Part shown: piece by piece, positions 1 to 7,673 of the stretch | Numbering within the stretch: position 1 is the first letter of the stretch | Layout of the letters: each line of letters opens with the position of its first letter | Notes under the pieces: generated by a model | Databases searched by the model: none | The model's input: only the letters and a program-made list of their open reading frames with translations | What the model was told of the DNA's origin: nothing | NCBI RefSeq assembly: GCF_000447295.1 | Contig: NZ_KE650771.1 | Span: 1,694,598 to 1,758,597, forward strand | DNA from: Fischerella sp. PCC 9431 | GTDB lineage: Bacteria; Cyanobacteriota; Cyanobacteriia; Cyanobacteriales; Nostocaceae | Direction of reading: 5' to 3' | Length of the DNA stretch: 64,000 bases | Program-made: the position numbers and the translations under genes

Positions 1-565
1 CAGACTGGGGCGCTTCTACAAATAATACATCTGCCCCAGCCTCAACATAAGCACGACCACGTCGTATAGCTTCTTCTAACCCTAAAGGAGCGCGAGCATC
101 CGTGCGAGCTATAATAACCAAATTATTCTCACCTCGTGCGTGGATAGCTGCTTGAATTTTTCCAACATGTTCGCTCATGGGAATAACTCGCTTACCTTCA
201 AAGTGACCACACTTTTTCGGCCACTCTTGATCTTCTAAAATTATCCCTGCCAGTCCCAACTGCACAGCATCTTGTACTGTGCGAATCACATTCAAGACAT
301 TACCATAGCCAGTATCCATATCTGCAATTAGAGGAATACTCACGCTCTTGGCAATTCGCCCCACACTATAAAGCATTTCGGTAGCAGTAAGAAAACCGTA
401 GTCAGGTAATCCTAAAGTAGACGCAGCAATACCAAAACCACTAGTTGCAACAACATCAAAGCCAAGTTTTTCAGCTAACTTAGCTCCGAGACAGTCATAA
501 ACACCAGGAATAACCATAATTCCTGGACTCTCAAGTAAATTTTGCAGTTGTTTTGCAGAAGACAT
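1..565 (-). CDS. Isocitrate lyase/PEP mutase family protein (partial, C-terminus beyond the window)
   Basis: The minus strand reads from an ATG at 565 without a stop to the window edge, giving the first 188 residues. It begins MSSAKQLQNLLESPGIM and is a TIM-barrel of the PEP mutase/isocitrate lyase superfamily. The metal-binding DMDTGYGN segment is near residue 101, the KKCGH motif typical of the C-C lyase members near residue 134, and IARTDAR near residue 167. Members cleave or rearrange C-C or C-P bonds of small 2-oxo or 2-hydroxy acids (oxaloacetate decarboxylase, 2-methylisocitrate lyase, carboxyphosphonoenolpyruvate mutase). The substrate cannot be decided from this part. The family is clear; the exact activity is not. 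Confidence 0.85.
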   Translation of the reverse strand, partial: MSSAKQLQNLLESPGIMVIPGVYDCLGAKLAEKLGFDVVATSGFGIAASTLGLPDYGFLTATEMLYSVGRIAKSVSIPLIADMDTGYGNVLNVIRTVQDAVQLGLAGIILEDQEWPKKCGHFEGKRVIPMSEHVGKIQAAIHARGENNLVIIARTDARAPLGLEEAIRRGRAYVEAGADVLFVEAPQS

Positions 566-590
566 AAGTTTATATAAGTAATCGGCGATC

Positions 591-644
591 GGAGATTGGG
601 GATCGGGGATTGGGGATTAGGGATCGGGGATTGGGGATTGGGAG
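591..644. repeat. STRR-type heptamer tandem repeat (GGGGATT/GGGATCG)
   Basis: The stretch consists of 7-base units GGGGATT and GGGGATC in tandem. This matches the short tandemly repeated repetitive sequences known from Nostocales. A related stretch in reverse orientation is at 2550-2590, and others are at 17027-17085 and around 31490. Confidence 0.8.
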
Positions 645-727
645 AAGACATGGTGACGCGGAAGAATCTATCAAAAATATTTCCCCTTGTCTCCCTTGTC
701 CTCCTTGTCCACGCCAGGTGCTACAAC

Positions 728-932
728 CTACGGTGTACACACAAGTCAAAATTTTTCATATTGAAACTGTATCCCGCCTAGAACTAAAGTTCCAGGCTCA
801 TAGCGAAAGTCCACTTCATGGACTGGAACAAACTTTTTTTGAGTCCTCTTCAGAGGACTTGCGCTATGAGACTCGGAATTTATTCCGAGACGGTACAGAT
901 GCGCTCAACCTAGATTTGTGTGTACACCGTAG
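728..932. repeat. MITE-like multi-hairpin element with 17-bp terminal inverted repeats
   Basis: CTACGGTGTACACACAA at 728-744 is exactly complementary to 916-932. Between them are four successive hairpins: 776-797 (GCCT..GAACT/AGTTC..AGGC), 808-824 (AGTCCA/TGGACT), 842-859 (AGTCCTCT/AGAGGACT) and 872-889 (CTCGGAAT/ATTCCGAG). Related hairpins recur elsewhere in the window. No transposase is encoded. No clear target-site duplication was seen. Confidence 0.7.
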
Positions 933-992
933 ACCTCCGCAACGCACTGGCTCCCCTTGTCTCCCTTTTCCCTCAAGTCTCCCATTCACTTC

Positions 993-2390
993 CTATAACT
1001 TTTTATTAAAGACAGCCGCTAACTGGACTGTAAAAGTGGAACCTTGGGCAGGTTTACTTTTAACAGAAATAGAGCCACCACATCCGTGTAGTAGTTGCTG
1101 TACAATTGTCAGACCTAAGCCTGCACCACCAGGATCTTCCATTGGTAATGGACGCACGCGATAAAAACGGTCAAAAATTTTGGGAATTTCGCTTTCGCCA
1201 ATACCGATACCACTATCACGAAACTCTAACTGAACATAATTTCCTTGAAGGCGTCCCCGCACCCAAACTTGACCTCCTTTGGGAGTATATTTAATGCCAT
1301 TGGAAAGCAGATGAATGACGATTTGCCTAACTCCTCCATTTACGCACCAAACAGCAGGGAGGTCTGTCGGTACGGTGTAGGCTAACATAATCCCTTTTTC
1401 TTGTGCTAGGGGCTGATAGGTGCTAACTACTCCAGGTACAATATCTGCAAGATGTACTGTTTCTAAGTCCATTGCTTCCAAATTATGCTCAATCTGCACC
1501 AGTTCCAAGACGCCATGAATAAGGGAATTTTGGCGATCGCATTGAGTATTGAGCATCTGAGAATAGCGCTGGCGTTGGGGGTTTTTGAGACTAGGCGAAT
1601 TTAGTAAACTTAAAGCTGTTTTCATATGCGTTAGCGGTGTACGCAATTCATGACAAACATTACTTAAGAATTCGTCTTTGAGTTGCAAATTGTTGTGTAG
1701 TATTTGTTTTTGCTGTTCTATTTTGGCTACACGCTGAGAAATAATTTGACGGTTAATTTCATCCTGTCGTTGGAGTTGTTTTGTCAACAATTGACTAATC
1801 AGTGCTGGTTCAGGCACACTTGTACAAATCAAATCATCTGGTGCGATCGCATCTTTTTCTAATACGATTGCCTGTTTAATACCATCTAATACCTGCTGGA
1901 TTATTTGTGCTTCAATACTAGTTATAGTCAACAATTTTTTATGATTTTTAATTGATCTTTGAGCTACTGTTAAACTGCAAAAGTTAGGGGATAAAACTAT
2001 TAAGAAATACTCTCGATATATTTTTGCTATGGGGTATAAATGCGCCTTGGAAGATTTGGCGTAGACTTGGGATGGTGAAATTATAGAGGGAGTGTTTCTC
2101 TGAATTTCCCCATCAAGCAGATTATTCTCTACACTCTCAGCTTGGCAATTATAAACCACTCCAGAATTATCAAACTGCTGTTGGTAGCGCTGAATTTCTG
2201 AATGCCAAATTTTCCCTGGTGGCAGTTTTACCCATAAAGTTGCTCTAATCTGCCGTTCTATTAATAAGTCTATTTGTGACTTCAATAAAGATAGCAGAGT
2301 GGTAGGGGTCACCGATGAAACCAGAGGAGACGTTTGTCCACCCGAAGCCAGTTGAAATATTGATAGTTCCTGAGCCAGAGAAACATTCAT
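993..2390 (-). CDS. Sensor histidine kinase
   Basis: This 465-residue protein has a cytoplasmic histidine kinase core at its C-terminal end. The phospho-acceptor H box CHELRTPL is near residue 248 in a HisKA helix pair. It is followed by the HATPase_c N box (HLLSNGIKYTP), the G1 box (FRDSGIGIG), the F box (IFDRFYR) and the G2 box (GGAGLGLTIV). The first 220 residues contain no domain I can name and no obvious membrane span, so the input is probably cytosolic; a coiled-coil stretch (about 205-240) links it to the kinase. No response regulator lies next to it, so it is an orphan kinase whose partner is elsewhere. The gene sits between two long inverted repeats (about 626-709 and 2468-2563). Start: ATG at 2390. 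Confidence 0.9.
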   Translation of the reverse strand: MNVSLAQELSIFQLASGGQTSPLVSSVTPTTLLSLLKSQIDLLIERQIRATLWVKLPPGKIWHSEIQRYQQQFDNSGVVYNCQAESVENNLLDGEIQRNTPSIISPSQVYAKSSKAHLYPIAKIYREYFLIVLSPNFCSLTVAQRSIKNHKKLLTITSIEAQIIQQVLDGIKQAIVLEKDAIAPDDLICTSVPEPALISQLLTKQLQRQDEINRQIISQRVAKIEQQKQILHNNLQLKDEFLSNVCHELRTPLTHMKTALSLLNSPSLKNPQRQRYSQMLNTQCDRQNSLIHGVLELVQIEHNLEAMDLETVHLADIVPGVVSTYQPLAQEKGIMLAYTVPTDLPAVWCVNGGVRQIVIHLLSNGIKYTPKGGQVWVRGRLQGNYVQLEFRDSGIGIGESEIPKIFDRFYRVRPLPMEDPGGAGLGLTIVQQLLHGCGGSISVKSKPAQGSTFTVQLAAVFNKKL

Positions 2391-2411
2391 TGGTTATTTG
2401 TCATTTGTTAT

Positions 2412-2590
2412 TGGTAGGGAACAGGGAACAGGGATGAATCAGTTAACAGTAAATAGTTAACAGTGACCAGGGAGACAACGGAGACAACGGAGACAACGGA
2501 GACAAGGGGGAACATTTTTGATAGATTATTCCGCGTCACCATGTCTTCTCCCAATCCCCAATCTCCAATCCCCGATCCCCAATCCCCGAT
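2412..2590. repeat. Cluster of short tandem repeats (GGGAACA, GGAGACAAC, heptamers)
   Basis: The interval between the histidine kinase and murE contains GGGAACA repeats (about 2416-2433), four copies of the nonamer GGAGACAAC (about 2471-2506), and AATCCCC heptamers (2550-2590). The part from about 2468 to 2563 is an inverted copy of 626-709. Confidence 0.75.
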
Positions 2591-4090
2591 CTAAGCTTTA
2601 GCCCTTAGCTTTTCTTCTAAGGCGTCGCGTGCGTGTTCTCTGTCGTCAAAGTGGATTTTTTCCGTTCCGAGAATTTGGTAATCTTCGTGACCTTTACCAG
2701 CTAACAGGACACCATCTCCAGGTTGTGCTTCCAAAATTGCACTCCGAATAGCGGTAGCGCGATCGCAAATTACTATTGGCTGAATTGTTTCTGGTATTCC
2801 TGTTAAAATGTCCTGCAAAATCCGCTCTGGATCTTCAGTACGAGGATTATCAGATGTCACTACTGCTACGTCAGCTAATTCGGCAGCTATCTTACCCATT
2901 TTGGGGCGCTTAGTCCTATCCCTATCTCCTCCGCAACCAAACACACAAATCATCTTACCAGGAATAAACGGACGCGCCGCTTTGAGTAAGTTTTCTAAAC
3001 TATCAGGAGTGTGAGCATAATCTACAATCACACTAATGTCTTGTTGTGGATTTATCTGTACTCTTTCCATACGTCCGGGAACACCCGGAAACTCTGGTAT
3101 TACAGATACCACTAATTCTAAATCTAAGCCTAAGTGTAAAACTGCTCCGACTGCTGCCAAAAGATTTTCTAGATTATATTGACCAACTAGGGGTGAACGA
3201 AAAGCGACATCACCTTTTGGTGTGTGCAGTTTACCACTAACACCATTTGGTTCGTAACTTAAATCACTCATCCACAAATCAGCAGTGGAATTGCTGACAC
3301 TATAACTCCAAACTTTATTGGCATCTAAAGATGTAATTAATCGCTGTCCGTAGGCATCATCGGCGTTAATGATTGCCCGCCCTTTGAGATAATCAGAATT
3401 AAATAGCAAAGCTTTAGCCGCGAAGTAATCTTCCATATCGCGGTGAAAATCGAGATGGTCTTGGGTAAGATTACTAAACACCCCAACTTCAAATTGGCAA
3501 CCCATGACCCGTCCTTGTGCTAAAGCATGGGAACTAACTTCCATCACGCCATACTCGTTACCAGCAGCTATGGCTGCTGCTAGCTGCTGTTGCAGTTCAA
3601 CTGCAAACGGTGTGGTGTGAACAGCCGTTTGGGTGAACCCAGGCCAACGAGTATATAAAGTACCCATTAAAGCCGTAATTTTATTGGCTTTGTGAAGAAA
3701 ATATTCAATTAAATGGGTAGTTGTGGTTTTACCATTTGTACCTGTAACGCCCACAAGCTTGAGTTTTTGACCTGGATAGTCATAAAAAACTTTAGCTAAT
3801 TGGGCGCAGACTTTTGTCATGTCTGTGGCGGTAATTACACAAGCGTCTGGAGTAGGAGGGTGTTTTTGTGCGGCGCTAGGAGATATGATTGCTGCTACAG
3901 CACCAGCTGCTATAGCACTTTGCCAAAAATCCCCACCATCAACTCGTGTTCCAGGCATACCAATAAATACATCTCCTGGAGTGGTAGCATGGGAATTTGT
4001 TGTTAATCCTGTCACCTCACTATCCATTGCTGGATGTTCAGGTAAATGCACAATCCCTTCTACAGTGGCTATTAACTCCCGCAGTATCAT
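2591..4090 (-). CDS. murE: UDP-N-acetylmuramoyl-L-alanyl-D-glutamate--2,6-diaminopimelate ligase
   Basis: MurE adds meso-diaminopimelate to UDP-MurNAc-L-Ala-D-Glu in cytoplasmic peptidoglycan synthesis, using ATP. The protein has the Mur ligase order: an N-terminal UMP-binding domain, a central ATPase domain with the P-loop GVTGTNGKTTTT (about residue 118), and a C-terminal domain with DNPRTEDP, the motif that selects meso-DAP. The HTTPF and SSHALAQGR segments bind the UDP-substrate. The length, about 499 residues, is usual. I place the start at the ATG at 4090 (MILRELIATVEG), because the six-residue upstream extension begins with a poorer context and does not match the family. There are no other mur genes beside it. 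Confidence 0.96.
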   Translation of the reverse strand: MILRELIATVEGIVHLPEHPAMDSEVTGLTTNSHATTPGDVFIGMPGTRVDGGDFWQSAIAAGAVAAIISPSAAQKHPPTPDACVITATDMTKVCAQLAKVFYDYPGQKLKLVGVTGTNGKTTTTHLIEYFLHKANKITALMGTLYTRWPGFTQTAVHTTPFAVELQQQLAAAIAAGNEYGVMEVSSHALAQGRVMGCQFEVGVFSNLTQDHLDFHRDMEDYFAAKALLFNSDYLKGRAIINADDAYGQRLITSLDANKVWSYSVSNSTADLWMSDLSYEPNGVSGKLHTPKGDVAFRSPLVGQYNLENLLAAVGAVLHLGLDLELVVSVIPEFPGVPGRMERVQINPQQDISVIVDYAHTPDSLENLLKAARPFIPGKMICVFGCGGDRDRTKRPKMGKIAAELADVAVVTSDNPRTEDPERILQDILTGIPETIQPIVICDRATAIRSAILEAQPGDGVLLAGKGHEDYQILGTEKIHFDDREHARDALEEKLRAKA

Positions 4091-4186
4091 GTTCGTGAAC
4101 CTCTTCAAAAAAGGAACTATAGGCTAGTGGTCTATCGCATTAGTCTTGATAGGTTCGTAGTCAGCACCAAGCGTGCTTAAATATTT

Positions 4187-4202
4187 GAGGACTAAAGTCC
4201 TC
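4187..4202. repeat. Short hairpin GAGGACT/AGTCCTC
   Basis: A perfect 7-bp stem with a 2-base loop lies between murE and the glutaredoxin gene. It belongs to the AGTC...GACT hairpin family scattered through the window. Confidence 0.5.
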
Positions 4203-4307
4203 ACTACAAACTTCTCAAAGTTGGTGTGGTGGACTACTAGGGTTAGGGACTAACCTAACCGATAGCTTGCGCTTTATTCTGCACTATTTTCCTTTTTCTA
4301 CAAATAC

Positions 4308-4595
4308 TTATAGATACTTCCGGAGTAAATTTTCCAACTGTTGTACTGTCGCACGGGGAGAAGGACGGGGTATAAGTTGGATTTTGTCTTGATCTTGGTC
4401 TTTATTTACTTGATTGGCTACAAACAACACAGGAACCTCATATTGGTAGGCTTGAAACCAATTGTCGTCAGTGGTAATGTCCCGAATTTCTAGCTGTAGA
4501 GATGGAATATTTTGCGTCTGTATGATTTTTTCTAACTTTTCCTGCAAACCCTCACATAAATGACATCCCGGCTTACTGTATAAGATCAATCGCAT
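4308..4595 (-). CDS. Glutaredoxin-like (DUF836-type) thiol protein
   Basis: This small 95-residue cytoplasmic protein has a thioredoxin fold. It begins with a beta-strand and the redox motif KPGCHLCE (CxxC at residues 11-14). The cis-proline region YEVPVLFV lies near residue 54, as expected for the glutathione or thiol-binding loop. Glutaredoxin family proteins reduce disulfides or bind Fe-S; which of these this protein does is not visible. It is upstream of murE on the same strand, but a gap of about 217 bp with a hairpin argues against one transcript. Confidence 0.85.
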   Translation of the reverse strand: MRLILYSKPGCHLCEGLQEKLEKIIQTQNIPSLQLEIRDITTDDNWFQAYQYEVPVLFVANQVNKDQDQDKIQLIPRPSPRATVQQLENLLRKYL

Positions 4596-4637
4596 TTTTT
4601 GATACCAATTCTCACATTGCCAAGCAATAGACTTTTA

Positions 4638-4983
4638 TTAGGTTACGATAGATACTTTACTAGTATCCACATCGTAACGAGCGCCAACAATTTTAAGTTT
4701 ATTTTGGCGAACCAGTCTAGATAAAATTGTTGAATCTTTTACTAAGTTATTTGCTTGATATTTAATGTTGGCTATAACTGCATGATCTTGTAAAGCTTTT
4801 TCTGGACTAACACCGAATGCGATTAGCTGTTACAGCATCAGCGAGAGTTTTTGGAGGTGCGATCGCTTGCTGTACATTGGCTGATAGTTCACAACTAGTA
4901 ACACTGGCTACCATACCAATACTGCCTGCGCCTGCTAGTTTCAAGAAATGACGACGTCCAACAAATCCATTAATTCGACTCAT
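4638..4983 (-). pseudogene. Beta-carbonic anhydrase pseudogene (internal deletion and frameshift)
   Basis: Read from the ATG at 4983, the minus strand gives a twin-arginine-like signal (MSRINGFVGRRHFLKLAGAG) followed by ASVTSCELSAN and KTLADAVTANRI, then hits a stop. In another frame it continues SPEKALQDHAVIANIKYQAN and LVRQNKLKIVGARYDVDT up to a TAA at 4638-4640. The first part matches the N-terminus, and the second the C-terminal helix and last strand, of periplasmic beta-carbonic anhydrases. The whole catalytic centre with its zinc ligands (two Cys, one His) is missing, as expected from a deletion of well over 100 codons. The remnant is 346 bp, not a multiple of three. The protein would have hydrated CO2 outside the cytoplasmic membrane. 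Confidence 0.82.
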
Positions 4984-5392
4984 CAATTTATCTCAATAAT
5001 GGAATCCAGCTATTTAAAGCTTTATTCGCTCGGAAAAATAACAATTTTTCTGGCTTTCAAGAGTAGGAATTGAGACGATTTAATAGTTATTTAATTTTTA
5101 TTAAAAATATTGTAAAGGTATAAAATTATAAAAATTTAGAAAAAATAGTAAATTTAATTAAGTGCAAATACTGGAATCAAATTAGGTATTTATTGAACTT
5201 CTTGAACTTTTCATTTTTTATTTGAAATTACTTCACATTTAAAGGATTGTAATTAACTGTAATTAACGCCAAAATCGGGATAGACAAACATTTGGAAAGT
5301 TCTTGAATACTGAAATTTATACGAGTATTTCAAGAAACAAAAATCCAGGGTGCGTGTCTCATCAATCAAGTAAACTACTTAAGTAATTGTTC
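4984..5392. other. AT-rich intergenic region
   Basis: An AT-rich spacer between the divergent carbonic anhydrase remnant and the CAP protein gene. It presumably held both promoters. I see no gene, clear terminator or repeat. Confidence 0.5.
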
Positions 5393-5935
5393 ATGATTCG
5401 ACAATCTGCTTTTGGCACTGCTTTAAGTATGCTTGTCCTTGCTGGTGGGTTAACAACCACTTCACTAGGTCACACTTCAACAAAAAAATTGTTCGCTAAT
5501 CAGACGTTACTGACTTCACCACCTCAGATTGCGTCTGCTACAACTTTCAAAACAACTGATTTGGAAAAATTAGTTTTTGAACGAATAAATCGATATCGAG
5601 CTTCTATAGGTCTCAAAAAACTCACTCTAAATGCAAATATCTCTAAACAAGCAAGAATTCATAGTCAAAATATGGCTGGAGGTAAAGTCCCTTTTAGCCA
5701 TCAAGGATTTGAACGACGAGTTAATGCTATTCCTATTCGCTACATCAGCGCCGCCGAAAATGTTGCTTATAATTTAGGATATAGTGATCCAGCGGCAGAA
5801 GCTGTCAGTGGCTGGATCAAAAGTCCTGAGCATCTAGTCAACATTAAAGGCAACTACAATCTAACCGGAATTGGTGTGGCTACCAATAGTAAAGGTGAAG
5901 TTTATTTGACACAAATCTTTATTGGTAATCGGTAG
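5393..5935 (+). CDS. Secreted CAP (SCP/PR-1) domain protein
   Basis: The protein has an N-terminal signal peptide (MIRQSAFGTALSMLVLAG, with a hydrophobic core to about residue 20) and a threonine-rich linker. The CAP domain covers about residues 55-180. CAP features are seen in order: ERINRYRASIGLKKL, HSQNMAGG, PFSHQGFERR, SAAENVAYN, and GWIKSPEHLVNI with a late GIGVA strand. The family acts outside the cytoplasm; in bacteria the roles are mostly unknown, with lipid binding or cell-surface functions proposed. I chose the ATG at 5393 over an in-frame TTG at 5387. At about 180 residues it is a minimal, single-domain member. It stands alone, with RNase D 105 bp downstream. Confidence 0.88.
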   Translation: MIRQSAFGTALSMLVLAGGLTTTSLGHTSTKKLFANQTLLTSPPQIASATTFKTTDLEKLVFERINRYRASIGLKKLTLNANISKQARIHSQNMAGGKVPFSHQGFERRVNAIPIRYISAAENVAYNLGYSDPAAEAVSGWIKSPEHLVNIKGNYNLTGIGVATNSKGEVYLTQIFIGNR

Positions 5936-6040
5936 TGGGTAATTCTTATTAACCATCAACCACTAACCAACAACTACAATAATGTGGTGTCTAGTAAGAT
6001 TATTTTCTGGTAGACACTGCTTTATTTTTGTGACGATTAC

Positions 6041-6670
6041 ATGGAATTACAAGATTTTCAAGTTTGCGATCGCGACCTTAGCGATGCTTCTCTATCCCAG
6101 TATTTACAAGCTGATGCGATCGCAGTTGATACAGAGACAATGGGGTTAATACCGCAGCGCGATCGCTTGTGCTTGGTACAATTATGTAATAGCCAGGGGC
6201 AAGTAACAGCTATCCGTATTGCCAAAGGACAGACCGAAGCCCCAAATTTAAAAAAATTATTGGAAGCGACAAATATAGTTAAAGTGTTTCACTTTGCCCG
6301 TTTTGATGTCGCTACCTTACGTTACCATCTCGACATTTACGTCAATCCAGTTTTCTGTACCAAAATAGCTAGTAAATTAGTCCGCACCTACACACCACGT
6401 CATGGCTTAAAAGATGTGGTGCAAGAACTAGAACAAGTAGAACTCGATAAAAGTTCTCAAAGTTCCGATTGGGGAAATGCTGATAGACTCACCGAAGCTC
6501 AACTTAGCTACGCTGCAAACGATGTTCGCTACTTACTCAAAGTTCAGCAGAAACTAATCGCTATGCTTGAACGAGAAGAACGTTTGCAGGTCGCTCAAGA
6601 ATGCTTTCAGTTTTTACCAACTATAGTTTCCCTTGATTTACTGCAATTCAAGGATATATTTGAACATTGA
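6041..6670 (+). CDS. Ribonuclease D-like 3'-5' exonuclease
   Basis: This 209-residue DEDDy exonuclease has the Exo I motif AVDTETMGL (about residue 28), Exo II HFARFDVATL (about residue 85), and Exo III with YAANDVRYLL near residue 156, where Tyr and Asp are the catalytic residues. It lacks the C-terminal HRDC domains of E. coli RNase D, so it is the short single-domain form common in cyanobacteria. It is expected to trim RNA 3' ends using two metal ions in the cytoplasm. It is convergent with the rhodanese gene, with a hairpin repeat between them. Confidence 0.9.
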   Translation: MELQDFQVCDRDLSDASLSQYLQADAIAVDTETMGLIPQRDRLCLVQLCNSQGQVTAIRIAKGQTEAPNLKKLLEATNIVKVFHFARFDVATLRYHLDIYVNPVFCTKIASKLVRTYTPRHGLKDVVQELEQVELDKSSQSSDWGNADRLTEAQLSYAANDVRYLLKVQQKLIAMLEREERLQVAQECFQFLPTIVSLDLLQFKDIFEH

Positions 6671-6770
6671 CTTTGGTCGTTTGTCATTTGCTATTGGTCA
6701 TCTTAAGAAAACAGGTAACAGTTTAAACCAAGCAACCATAAGTCATCTCAACCAATAACTAATGACTATT

Positions 6771-6800
6771 GTACAGACGCGAGGAACATCGCGTCTCTAC
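6771..6800. repeat. GTAGAGAC-type hairpin between convergent genes
   Basis: The 8-bp stem AGACGCGA/TCGCGTCT (6775-6782 and 6789-6796) lies between the 3' ends of two convergent genes. It belongs to a repeated family (also at 23386, 43018, 46627 and 47659). It could work as a terminator in both directions, but that is inference. Confidence 0.55.
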
Positions 6801-6806
6801 TAAAAT

Positions 6807-7262
6807 TTATACTTCTTTTTCTGCTTGTTCTGTGTGTTCTTTCATGCGATCAACAACATTGTATGCACCAGAACTGGGAGTAACTTTTGCTTCTACAACA
6901 CCTTCAGTTGCACCACCAATTGCTTTCCATGCAGCCAAACCGCCTTTAAGTTCAGATACATGTTCAAAACCGGCGCTTCTCAATGACTGTGCAGCTTGGG
7001 CTGTTTCTTCCTCATTAGCACCATAAACATAGATATCACGGCTTTTAGCGATGGTTGCTGTTGCACGATCTACCAATTCATTTAATGGCATTGGCATCGC
7101 ACCTGTGATATGGCCTTGGTTGTGAGTTTGGCGATCGCGCACATCTAGAATTGTGAGTGCAGGTTCTCCCCACTCTAAACGAGATTTCAATACATGTGCA
7201 TCAGACTGTGCATTGATTGGTGGTTGTGAAGGAATAATATTTTCTACAAGTTTGTTATCCAT
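6807..7262 (-). CDS. Rhodanese-like domain protein lacking the catalytic cysteine
   Basis: A single rhodanese domain covers about residues 25-130 of a 151-residue protein. The CH2A-type segment LTILDVRDRQTHNQGHITGAMPMP and the C-terminal GFEHVSELKGGLAAW are typical of the fold. The active-site loop, which normally reads C-x-x-G-x-R/S after a V-Y strand, reads IYVYGANEEET here and has no cysteine. Sulfur transfer by the usual persulfide route is therefore not possible; a binding or regulatory role is more likely. The start is set at the ATG at 7262 (MDNKLVENIIP). The extra ten residues upstream are basic and unconserved in look. Confidence 0.85.
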   Translation of the reverse strand: MDNKLVENIIPSQPPINAQSDAHVLKSRLEWGEPALTILDVRDRQTHNQGHITGAMPMPLNELVDRATATIAKSRDIYVYGANEEETAQAAQSLRSAGFEHVSELKGGLAAWKAIGGATEGVVEAKVTPSSGAYNVVDRMKEHTEQAEKEV

Positions 7263-7673
7263 AACTTTTCCTCGTTTATTACATTTACACATTCATAAAT
7301 CCTGAGAACGCCCAGACATGAACAGACAGGGCGTCCCCCGGATTTGAATTTCCCAGAGGTTGAGTGCAGAATTTGAGTGACTGACCAAAATGTACCCAAA
7401 AAAGCTACTAAAACTTCTCTTTCTTGAGAATGAAGCTGAGGAATTTCTCTCTATCTATCTGGAGGTATATTGCTTTATTTCAAAATTCGTTTTGTCAGTT
7501 TGTAGATAATTTTTGACCAACAATTCTCTAATGATACACACTAAGCGTATTTATCTGTAGAGTCAATCCAAAATCCAAAATTAATGATGTTTAACCAAAA
7601 TTTAATCATTGTCAAATATAATACATTAAAATATTTTATTCTTAAATGCTTTACTACATAAAAGTTTACAGAT
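7263..7673. other. Intergenic region with a possible hairpin
   Basis: The spacer lies between the divergent rhodanese and TAXI genes. ACGCCC and GGGCGT around 7308-7336 form a short stem with a loop of about 15 bases. The rest is AT-rich, and no gene is seen. Confidence 0.4.

Larger units (their letters stand above)
566..992. other. Intergenic region with STRR repeats and a hairpin element
   Basis: No convincing gene is present. The region holds the heptamer repeat (591-644), the left copy of an inverted repeat that flanks the next gene (about 626-709), and a four-hairpin element bounded by 17-bp inverted repeats (728-932). Open frames here are repeat translations. Confidence 0.7.

Noticed and set aside
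596..1164. Open frames beginning MGIGDWGLGIGDWG and MGIRDRGLGIG
   Set aside because: They are translations of the STRR heptamer repeat and of the hairpin element, with no ribosome site.
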